A DNA stretch of 32,469 bases. Source: an uncultured Bacteroidota bacterium (GTDB lineage: Bacteria > Bacteroidota > Bacteroidia > B-17B0 > Aurantibacillaceae). Each line of letters opens with the position of its first letter. Position 1 is the stretch's first letter. The stretch is taken from assembly GCA_903928655.1 (NCBI GenBank), contig CAIYSA010000025.1, positions 1-32,469 on the forward strand, written 5' to 3'. Positions 21,978 through 30,057 of the stretch are shown one piece after another. The position numbers and the translations under genes are program-made. The notes beneath the pieces were generated by a model. It saw only the letters and a list, made by a program, of their open reading frames with translations, was not told the origin of the DNA and made no database searches.

Positions 21978-23276
21978 TTACAATTTGGAGTTATAAAATT
22001 TTTCTAAAATAGCTCTGTTTAATAAAAATGTAAATCGTCGCTTATCGTTTTCAGCTTTATTACGCGTAATCATTCCTTCAGGGAAATCTTTTAAAAGTCG
22101 GTGCCGGCGGAGCTTTCGGCTGTCTCCTTCTAAATGGGAGATGTTCAAAATCTTATCCATTTCGTCCCAATTAATTTCCGAAACAGTTAAATCCATAAAT
22201 ACTTGTGTAATTCGCTTTAACTCTTTGTGATCGGCGTGCGATTCTGCTTTTACTTGAACTGGTTCCAAAACCTTTTCTAATTGATTGTTAACAGTATTTA
22301 TGATAGAGGCTCGGTGTTGCTTTCGCCTTGTATAAATTAAACAAAGTATTAAACCTATGGCTAATAAAACAATAATCATTATAATTTGAAATCTAGATGT
22401 GTTTTTATGTTCCTGTGCTTGCCAAATTATATCCTTAGCCTTTACTGTATTAGATTTCCAAATGTGATCAAAATCTAGAGTAATATCATTAAATCGATCA
22501 TCATGAAACCGATTAAAATAACAGGTATTGCCATTTACCAAATTCAATTTAGTGGCCAGTCCAATGCCATAATCTTCATTATTTATCACCTTAAATTGAT
22601 TAAGGTGGGTGGCAATTACCATTGTTTTCAAATCATTAAATAAGATTAAATAATCCCTCATGAAAATAAATTTTGATTTTGGAAAAAAAGCATGGTGGTC
22701 CATGCTACTAGAAATGCGTTGCCACTGCATGGTTTTTAAATTGAGCCTATAATCATTAGAATCAAGTAAATCAGGCTCTACATTATTGCCTGCTTTAAAA
22801 TTATTAAACGAGTAAATATATTCGCCATGCTTAAAAGCGGGCCCTAAAATAAAAGGAGGAACGTCACCAACAGTTTTTACATAACACCATTCTTTTAATC
22901 TTAAATTAAAATATTTTAAATTATTATTGGTTGTAAAATAACCATATCCGCCTAAGGCATATAAATTATGATTATACGTGAATAAAAACCTATTGTTATC
23001 GCCACCGTGAAACAATGAATGATCTAAACGTTCGAGCGAATCACCTTTTAAATGAAACACATAATGAAACCCTTGAGGATTGAATAAAGTATCACCGTCT
23101 AAATACTGAAAGGTTGCAGCGCCTATTTGCAACAAACAACTTTGCGCATGAAGTTCTCCAAATTGAAAGGCAATGGTGTTTCTAATCGCTTTTTCTTGTT
23201 TTGAGGTAAGCGTTTGAGCCAAAATCGAATAAGAAAGTAACAGAAATGAGAAAAAAAATAAATTGCATTTTGACAT
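21978..23276 (-). CDS. Single-pass membrane protein with signal peptide, kelch-like periplasmic domain and basic cytoplasmic tail; hypothetical
   Basis: 432 aa; kelch-like HNLYALGGYGYFTTNNNLKYFNLRLKEW; TM FQIIMIIVLLAIGLILCLIYTRRKQ; ~105-aa basic C-terminal region. Confidence 0.65.
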   Translation of the reverse strand: MSKCNLFFFSFLLLSYSILAQTLTSKQEKAIRNTIAFQFGELHAQSCLLQIGAATFQYLDGDTLFNPQGFHYVFHLKGDSLERLDHSLFHGGDNNRFLFTYNHNLYALGGYGYFTTNNNLKYFNLRLKEWCYVKTVGDVPPFILGPAFKHGEYIYSFNNFKAGNNVEPDLLDSNDYRLNLKTMQWQRISSSMDHHAFFPKSKFIFMRDYLILFNDLKTMVIATHLNQFKVINNEDYGIGLATKLNLVNGNTCYFNRFHDDRFNDITLDFDHIWKSNTVKAKDIIWQAQEHKNTSRFQIIMIIVLLAIGLILCLIYTRRKQHRASIINTVNNQLEKVLEPVQVKAESHADHKELKRITQVFMDLTVSEINWDEMDKILNISHLEGDSRKLRRHRLLKDFPEGMITRNKAENDKRRFTFLLNRAILEKFYNSKL

Positions 23277-23350
23277 CTTAAGCTAAATTTAAAAAATAAA
23301 TTTATAAAAATGCAAAAAAACCAATTATTGCATCATAATGGCGTTTTTTT

Positions 23351-23390
23351 GGTTTCAAAATAGGTTTCATTGCAAAATGAAACCTATTTT
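23351..23390. repeat. Palindromic element copy B
   Basis: ggtttcaaaataggtttcattgcaaaatgaaacctatttt; 15-bp perfect arms AAAATAGGTTTCATT-GCAA-AATGAAACCTATTTT (23357-23390). Confidence 0.8.
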
Positions 23391-23735
23391 TTCATGTGTT
23401 TCAGTTAAAAATGCCTTTTTAAATCAGAAATTAAGATTGTTTATAGTGTTTTTATAAAAATCAAAATCAAAAAAGAGTTTGTTTCAAAAGGATAAAATCA
23501 CCAGCAATTGTTCATGCTTTTCGTTGCAAAAAAACCATGATTTTCAAAATTGTGCTATTGTTTCGGTGTTGGAACTTTTATTTCCTTCAGCCATTTTTAA
23601 ATTAATTATCAAGTCCATAATCATGTAGACTTAACAACTTTTAAATTACTTGAAATTTAGAATAAAAATAGGTTGCTCAGAGACTTGCTTAATTAAATCG
23701 CTTAACTGCAATTTGTTGAATTAAACTTAACCTAA

Positions 23736-24044
23736 CTAATTAATACAAATTAAATAATCAACTGTTTTAGTATAGGCTTTTTCACGCAAGTCGTTTAAAG
23801 CATTAAACTCGGGGCTTGCTAACATATCTTTTATAGCTGTCACATCAGGGAAAGTAAAAATAGCCGTTGTTTTAACACCACTATTACCAATAACTTGTTC
23901 AATAGTTCTGTAGCGACACACGTTGACAGCTCTGTATAAATTAAATATACTAGCAATTTGAAAAACATAAGAGTTATAGCTAAACACATCATCCGGATTA
24001 GGAATAGCGCTTACTATTAAATATATATTCTTATCCTCTTGCAC
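23736..24044 (-). CDS. DUF1330-like / dimeric alpha-beta barrel small protein
   Basis: 102 aa; YRTIEQVIG...TTAIFTFPDVTAIKDMLASPEFNALNDLREKAYTKTVDYLI resembles the DUF1330 family. GTG start. Confidence 0.5.
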   Translation of the reverse strand: MQEDKNIYLIVSAIPNPDDVFSYNSYVFQIASIFNLYRAVNVCRYRTIEQVIGNSGVKTTAIFTFPDVTAIKDMLASPEFNALNDLREKAYTKTVDYLICIN

Positions 24045-24147
24045 AAAAAATCGGTTTTATAATTTGCTAATTTAATAGAATTTTATTAAAAACACACATC
24101 TAGGCAAAATTCTTCTATTTTTTTGAGAAATAAAAACTCGCCGTAAT

Positions 24148-24747
24148 CTAAAATTGTAATTCTAACTGTTTGGGTAATAACTGAAAAGTCATGCGGTGCA
24201 ATGGTGTAGTACCAAATTGCCTGATAGCTTCGCGGTGTTTTTTGGTAGGGTAAGCCATATTTTGTTCCCAACTGTATTGAGGATAAATAATGGCTTGCTC
24301 TTTCATATAATCATCGCGGTAAGTTTTTGCTAAAATACTTGCTGCCGCAATGCTTAAGTATTTACTATCGCCTTTTACAATACACTGATGCGGCGTTTTT
24401 TTATATGGAGTAAATCTATTTCCATCAATCAAAAGTAATTCGGGTTTTTGTTTAAGCTTTGCAATGGCACGGTGCATTGCTAAAAACGAAGCTTTCAAAA
24501 TATTTATATCGTCTATTTCAACATTATCAACAACGCCAATTGCCCAAGCAATCGCTTTACTTTCAATTTCAGGCCGAAGTTCGTAACGTTGTTTATCAGT
24601 TAGTTTTTTGCTATCATCTAACCATCTGTTTTTATAGTTTTTTGGTAATATTACAGAACTTGCATAAACAGGACCTGCTAAACAACCTCTGCCCGCTTCA
24701 TCACAACCAGCCTCTATTAAATTTTTATCGAAATAAGATTTAAGCAT
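24148..24747 (-). CDS. rnhB: Ribonuclease HII
   Basis: [65 protein letters not shown]. The ATG at 24747 is preferred to the track's TTG at 24759. Confidence 0.96.
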   Translation of the reverse strand: MLKSYFDKNLIEAGCDEAGRGCLAGPVYASSVILPKNYKNRWLDDSKKLTDKQRYELRPEIESKAIAWAIGVVDNVEIDDINILKASFLAMHRAIAKLKQKPELLLIDGNRFTPYKKTPHQCIVKGDSKYLSIAAASILAKTYRDDYMKEQAIIYPQYSWEQNMAYPTKKHREAIRQFGTTPLHRMTFQLLPKQLELQF

Positions 24748-24897
24748 TTTAATTTTCAATTAATAGAACGCAGGCGAAACAGATAAATATAATTTGTTAA
24801 GATGAAAATGTAGCGGATTATAAAATGTTAGATTTTTTTATGTTACACATTGAATAAGAAAAACATAATAAATCATTTAATATGCTTTCCATCATAA

Positions 24898-25365
24898 CTA
24901 TATTTTCTCTAAACAAGCCTTAATTGAATCAAAGTTTGGTTGTTTACCGGCATCTTCTAAAACCTCAGCATATTGTAAAATACCATTTTTATCAACCACA
25001 AAAGCCGAGCGCTTAGATACGCCTTGCATACCAAAAGCAAATGTTTCGTATAAGGTGTCGTAATCTTTTGAAGCCGTTTTATTAAAATCAGACAATAAAT
25101 CGAAATTATAATTTTCTGAATTTTTAAATTTTTCTAATACAAATAACGAATCAACTGAAATGCCAATTACCTCAGCATTTAGTGATGTGTAAACATTATA
25201 ATTGTCTCTAATATTACATAGCTCGGCAGTACAAACGCCTGTAAATGCGAGAGGGAAAAATAAAATAACTACATTTTTACCTTTATAATCGGTTAATGAA
25301 ATTTCTTTTTTTTCAGTATTAAATAAAGTAAAATTTGGTGCTGATTGTCCTATTGTTAATGGCAT
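24898..25365 (-). CDS. Peroxiredoxin (AhpC/TSA superfamily, Bcp/AhpE-like)
   Basis: 155 aa; GQSAPNFTLFNTEKKEISLTDYKGKNVVILFFPLAFTGVCTAELC with peroxidatic Cys in TGVC. Confidence 0.9.
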   Translation of the reverse strand: MPLTIGQSAPNFTLFNTEKKEISLTDYKGKNVVILFFPLAFTGVCTAELCNIRDNYNVYTSLNAEVIGISVDSLFVLEKFKNSENYNFDLLSDFNKTASKDYDTLYETFAFGMQGVSKRSAFVVDKNGILQYAEVLEDAGKQPNFDSIKACLEKI

Positions 25366-25474
25366 TTTAGTTTTGGTTTAGTATGAATACTTAAAAAAAA
25401 TTTAATATAAATCCTCTTTTATTAATTATTTGTTAAACAATTTTAAAATTAAATGGTTTAAACAAAGTAAATGA

Positions 25475-25482
25475 TAATTTTG
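25475..25482 (+). promoter_or_regulatory. Putative -7 element (TAATTTTG) of the 2-Cys peroxiredoxin gene
   Basis: Exact match to TAnnTTTG, 35 nt upstream of the ATG at 25517. Confidence 0.5.
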
Positions 25483-25516
25483 TACAAAAAATTATTAATC
25501 TTAAAAAAACAATAAC

Positions 25517-26146
25517 ATGGCATTAGTAGGAAAAAAAGCACCTTCATTTACTGCAGCAGCAGTACTTAACGGAATGGAAATAGTAGAAAATTTTTCGTTA
25601 GATCAATACATTGGTAAAAAACACGTTATATTTTTCTTTTACCCAAAAGATTTTACATTTGTTTGTCCAACAGAATTACACGCGTTTCAAGAGAAATTAG
25701 CAGAGTTTGAAAGCCGTAGTTGTGCAGTAGTTGCGTGTAGCACAGATACAGAACAAAGCCATTGGGGTTGGTTACAAGTTGAGAAAAATGCAGGTGGAAT
25801 TAAAGGAATTACTTACCCAATTGTAGCAGATACTACAAAAATAATTTCATTAAATTTTGATACATTATTTGGTGATTATGATGTAGATGATAATGACAAC
25901 TTAATTGCAACTGGACCAATGATTGCTTTCCGTGGATTATTTTTAATTGATAAAGCAGGTATTGTTCGTCATCAATTAATTAATGATTTACCATTAGGCC
26001 GTAATGTTGATGAGGCAATAAGAGTTTTAGATGCTTTACAATTTACTGAAGAAAATGGAGAGGTTTGTCCTGCAAACTGGGTAAAAGGGAAAGATGGTAT
26101 GCAAGCTGACCATAAAGGTGTTGCTGATTATTTAACAAAACACTAA
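25517..26146 (+). CDS. 2-Cys peroxiredoxin (AhpC/Prx1-like)
   Basis: 209 aa; FFFYPKDFTFVCPTELHAFQEKLAEFESR and C-terminal resolving motif GEVCPANWVKGKDGMQADHKGVADYL. Confidence 0.94.
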   Translation: MALVGKKAPSFTAAAVLNGMEIVENFSLDQYIGKKHVIFFFYPKDFTFVCPTELHAFQEKLAEFESRSCAVVACSTDTEQSHWGWLQVEKNAGGIKGITYPIVADTTKIISLNFDTLFGDYDVDDNDNLIATGPMIAFRGLFLIDKAGIVRHQLINDLPLGRNVDEAIRVLDALQFTEENGEVCPANWVKGKDGMQADHKGVADYLTKH

Positions 26147-26172
26147 AATTCTTTTTCAGAATTAATTAAATT

Positions 26173-26204
26173 AAAAAAGCGAAACAAATTTGTTTCGCTT
26201 TTTT
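26173..26204. terminator. Bidirectional terminator
   Basis: Perfect palindrome AAAAAAGCGAAACAAATTTGTTTCGCTTTTTT between convergent genes. Confidence 0.85.
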
Positions 26205-26221
26205 TGATGCGTACATTCCTA

Positions 26222-27454
26222 TTATTTAAAAGGGTTTCGTGGAATCCATTCTGTTGGTTGTAAAAATTGCATAAACGGTTTTAAAATTAATTTAGACACA
26301 GCATTTTGTGGTTTAATGTAACACAATAATTCGTGAGCTTTTGCCCCAACGGTTGTTTTAATTTCGGAGGCCGTTCTTCCTAAATTAATTTTTGATTTCT
26401 TTTTAGTGATTGCCTCTTCAATATAACCATATAAAATAGTTTGGTATAATTCAAACTCTTTATTTTTTTTATAATCAAATCCTACATAGTGCGCTTCAAT
26501 TTCATTGGTTAAATAAAAGCCACTCGCAAAAGAAACAATCTCATTATTTAAAAACCACGCGTTCACGTAAAACAAATCGGATTGTGTTTTAATTACATCG
26601 CTAAAATATGTTTTTGAAAGTTGCACTAGCTTAAATTTGGCTTGTGTAAACACTTGAAAATACAAGCTGTATAGCGTGTCGTTTTATTTTATAACTTCAT
26701 CAACAGTAAGTTGTTTTTTTATTAAGGGCGCGCTTGCTTTTAAAATTCCTTTTGCTCTATTTCGGTATTTTTTAGAAAAACTATTTAAATAATCTGTTAA
26801 GTTTAAAACACTTTCTGGTAAATCAATAATCATATTTGGCTCAACATTAAAGTGTTTAAACTTTGTGCAGTACCAGCAGTCTTTATCTCCAAACCCTTCT
26901 TCGTAAAAATCTTTTACAAGTACGGCTGATATTTTGCCTCTTAATTTTTCGGCACGCGATACGCAGTCAATAATGCCTTCAACAATTTTAAAAGTTGTTT
27001 TTTTACTATTTACATTTAAATAAAAGCCATGCTCACCACTAATAAAATTATTGCCACACGTTACTAAACGCATAATAGTTTCGTCTTCATTATGCTTAAT
27101 GTATTTTTGAAATACAGAATTTTTTTTACTCTGCAATTCATTTATTTGATGTGCCATAAGCTCTCCAAATAAAGAAGCTGAAAAATCATTTATCTGAAAA
27201 TAAACAACTCCAATTGGCTTTATTCGATTATAAACAATAACATATTTAAATCTAAAGTTATCAGTTTTTTGTTTGTGTATGATGCCTAAATAGGAATGTG
27301 ATAAAAAATGATTTTCATCTTTTATAGCCTCTTTCCATTGGTCAATTGGAATGTTATCAATTTCATCAAAACATGAAAAAGAATAGTTTCCAAATAATTT
27401 TTTATATGGTTTAAATTTGTTTTTTTGTATTAATCTATCGCAAAGAGCAAACAT
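26222..27454 (-). pseudogene. FemAB/GNAT-like acyltransferase interrupted by an in-frame TAA at 26684-26686
   Basis: ORFs 26684..27457 and 26222..26665 are in the same frame. The join reads ...LTVDEVIK*NDTLYSLYFQVFTQAKFKLV.... The second ORF has only a TTG start; ATG at 27454 likely starts the whole gene. Confidence 0.7.
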
Positions 27455-28056
27455 CAAATTGTAATTAAAGGGAAAATATCATCAAATAAAATATCAGTAC
27501 TTTTGTTGATTGTTGAATTACTTGTATCAATATTAAAGGTTGCGGTTGTTGGCATTTCAAAAGGGTTTGAAATCCCGGTAAAGTTTTTTAATTCGCCACT
27601 TCTTGCTTTTGCATAATGACCTTTTACGTCGCGTTGCTCACAAATATCTAAAGGCGTAGAAATATGATAAAGTTTGAAATAATTTTGCCCAATTATGTTT
27701 TCGGCCAATAACCTTAGTGCATTTGTTGGTGTAATTAAACTACAAATAACAACAATGCCACAACTAGCTAATTCTTTAGCCATTTCAGCAGTACGTCTAA
27801 TGTTTTCAGTCCTGTCTTCAGTACTAAAACCTAAATCTTTGTTAATTCCAGTCCTTAAAACATCGCCATCTAAAACCTTTGTCAAAATACCTTTATCAAA
27901 AAGTTTTTTTTCTAAATGATACGCCAAAGTTGTTTTTCCGGAACCCGAATAACCAGTCATCCAAATTACAAGGCCTTTATGCGATAACTTATTTTCTTTA
28001 TCGCTTACACTTACAAGCTCGTTATGATTTGAAAAAACAGAAGTGTTACTTTGCAA
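27454..28056 (-). CDS. cysC: Adenylyl-sulfate kinase
   Basis: 200 aa; VIWMTGYSGSGKTTLAYHLEKKL (P-loop), LDGDVLRTGINKDLGFSTEDRTENIRRTAEMAK, DVKGHYAKARSGELKNFTGI. Start codon uncertain (TTG in track). Confidence 0.94.
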   Translation of the reverse strand: MQSNTSVFSNHNELVSVSDKENKLSHKGLVIWMTGYSGSGKTTLAYHLEKKLFDKGILTKVLDGDVLRTGINKDLGFSTEDRTENIRRTAEMAKELASCGIVVICSLITPTNALRLLAENIIGQNYFKLYHISTPLDICEQRDVKGHYAKARSGELKNFTGISNPFEMPTTATFNIDTSNSTINKSTDILFDDIFPLITI

Positions 28057-28164
28057 AATACTTAATATTAGAATTTAAAAATACAATATTTTATTTTTAT
28101 ATTTGATTGAATTATCAGTTTTGTGTATAATTAACAAGCGCGAAATAAGTTTTTATAAAACACT

Positions 28165-29067
28165 ATGGAATACAATTTTAAAAATAGCCCAACAGTTGAC
28201 CAAGTAGGTATAGAAGAACGAGTGGCCCGCTTTAATACACGAAGTATAAAAAAGGAAAGTAAAGTTAAGGCTTTAAAGCTTGCTTTAAACATGATTGATT
28301 TAACCACGCTTGAAGGGAAAGATACTGACGGAAAAGTAAAACAAATGTGTTATAAAGCCATGCATCCGCACGATGCTTTACCTGATTTACCTTCAACTGC
28401 GGCCGTGTGTGTTTATCCAACATTTGTAAAAACCGCTAAAGAGGCATTAAAAGGCAGCAATGTTAAAGTAGCATCTGTTTCAACTGCATTTCCGAGTGGA
28501 AATTCAACTTTACAAATTAAATTATTAGATACGCAATTAGCTTTAGATTATGGTGCTGATGAAATTGATATGGTGATTAGTCGTGGCGAATTTTTAAAAG
28601 GAAATTACAATTTTGTGTTTGATGAAATTGCCACAATAAAAGAGGCTTGTAAAAAACACAACGCTAGATTAAAAGTTATTTTTGAAACTGGAGAAATTTC
28701 AACCCTTGATAATGTTAGAAAAGCAAGTGATATTGCAATTTATGCAGGAGCAGATTTTATAAAAACATCAACTGGAAAAATTGGAGTTGCTGCAACTATG
28801 CCCGTAACATTAGTGATGCTTGACGCGATAAAAGATTATTATTACAAAACTGGGATTATGATTGGGATGAAGCCAGCAGGCGGGATAAGTACAGCAAAAG
28901 GATCTATTCAGTATTTAGTAATGCTTCACGAAACACTTGGAAATGCATGGTTAGATAATAAATGGTTTCGATTTGGCGCAAGCAGTTTAGCTAATGATAT
29001 TATTTTACAATTAGAAAAAGAAGTAAGAGGCGTTTATTTTAGTAAAGATTATATTTCTGTAGATTAA
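28165..29067 (+). CDS. deoC: Deoxyribose-phosphate aldolase
   Basis: 300 aa; MIDLTTLEGKDTDGKV, VCVYPTFV, GADEIDMVISRGEFL, LKVIFETGEI, FIKTSTGK, GMKPAGGIST. Confidence 0.96.
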   Translation: MEYNFKNSPTVDQVGIEERVARFNTRSIKKESKVKALKLALNMIDLTTLEGKDTDGKVKQMCYKAMHPHDALPDLPSTAAVCVYPTFVKTAKEALKGSNVKVASVSTAFPSGNSTLQIKLLDTQLALDYGADEIDMVISRGEFLKGNYNFVFDEIATIKEACKKHNARLKVIFETGEISTLDNVRKASDIAIYAGADFIKTSTGKIGVAATMPVTLVMLDAIKDYYYKTGIMIGMKPAGGISTAKGSIQYLVMLHETLGNAWLDNKWFRFGASSLANDIILQLEKEVRGVYFSKDYISVD

Positions 29068-29089
29068 AAAACTAATTATATATAAAAAT

Positions 29090-29123
29090 AAAAGGTCCGT
29101 TTACAAATGTAAACGGACCTTTT
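29090..29123. terminator. Bidirectional terminator between deoC and the response regulator
   Basis: AAAAGGTCCGTTTACA-AA-TGTAAACGGACCTTTT, 16-bp perfect arms. Confidence 0.9.
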
Positions 29124-29142
29124 AAAAAAATTATTTCTTTAT

Positions 29143-29832
29143 TTAAAACTCAAATTTATATCCAATACCCTTAATAGTTTTAATATAATTATCCCCTAAT
29201 TTTTCGCGAAGTTTTCTAATATGAACGTCAATTGTTCTATCTCCAACTACAACTTCATCACCCCAAACTTGTTCTAAAATATACTCTCGGGTAAATACTT
29301 TGCCCGGTTTACTAGCAAGTAAAACCAATAGTTTAAATTCTTTTTTAGGAAATGTAATTTCTACACCACCTTTATATACTGCATACTTTTCTTTATCAAT
29401 TTTGATATCCCCTAAGTTAACTTGTTCATCTTTTGCTTGGTTAGGAGCAAATCTGCGAAGTAATGCTTTTATACGACTTGTAAAAACTCTAGGCTTAATT
29501 GGTTTAGTAATATAATCATCAGCACCAACTTCAAAACCCGCAATTTGAGAATAATCTTCGTTTCTTGCACTCAAAAAAGTAACCATTACATCTTTTAAAT
29601 TTGGTATAGAACGAATTTCACGACACGTATCAATTCCATCCATATCAGGCATCATAACGTCTAACACAATTAAGTGAGGGATTTCTTTTTTAGCTATGTT
29701 TACTGCGTCGCGTCCGTTTAACGCAGTAAAAACTTGATATCCTTCCTTATTTAAATTGTAGCTTAAAAAATCTAAAATATCTTGTTCGTCATCAACTAGA
29801 AGAATTTTATAAGCATTATTTTGAGTATTCAT
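29143..29832 (-). CDS. OmpR/PhoB-family response regulator
   Basis: 229 aa; receiver domain KILLVDDEQDILDFL...LIVLDVMMPDMDGID...GADDYITKPI, and winged-helix FTREYILEQVWGDEVVVGDRTIDVHIRKLREKLGDNYIKTIKGIGYKF. Confidence 0.95.
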   Translation of the reverse strand: MNTQNNAYKILLVDDEQDILDFLSYNLNKEGYQVFTALNGRDAVNIAKKEIPHLIVLDVMMPDMDGIDTCREIRSIPNLKDVMVTFLSARNEDYSQIAGFEVGADDYITKPIKPRVFTSRIKALLRRFAPNQAKDEQVNLGDIKIDKEKYAVYKGGVEITFPKKEFKLLVLLASKPGKVFTREYILEQVWGDEVVVGDRTIDVHIRKLREKLGDNYIKTIKGIGYKFEF

Positions 29833-29851
29833 ATTATAATAATATATTGTT

Positions 29852-29896
29852 CAAATGTATATCTAAATGTGAACTATAATGTTAAGTAAACATTAA
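29852..29896 (-). promoter_or_regulatory. Putative promoter of the response regulator: TTAATG-N5-TTAACA-N20-TACATTTG
   Basis: Minus strand: TTAATG (29896-29891), TTAACA (29885-29880), TACATTTG (29859-29852). Same spacing as in the PiT promoter. Confidence 0.5.
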
Positions 29897-30057
29897 TAAA
29901 TATAGTGAATAATATTATTAAGTTAATCAAAGTGGATTCTATTTTGGCCAAAATATACAAATGAGTAAATATAGTCTTTAGCTTATTGAATAATTCATTT
30001 TACTACTCTAATTTTTATACATTGCATAAAATAACTAAAAAAGAATTCGAAAGAGTA

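Noticed and set aside
24086-24271. Minus ORF 24086..24271 overlapping rnhB
   Set aside because: Overlaps the C-terminus of rnhB in another frame, with low-complexity non-homologous translation.
27695-28106. Plus ORFs 27695..27919 and 27879..28106
   Set aside because: Antisense to cysC; no recognisable domain.
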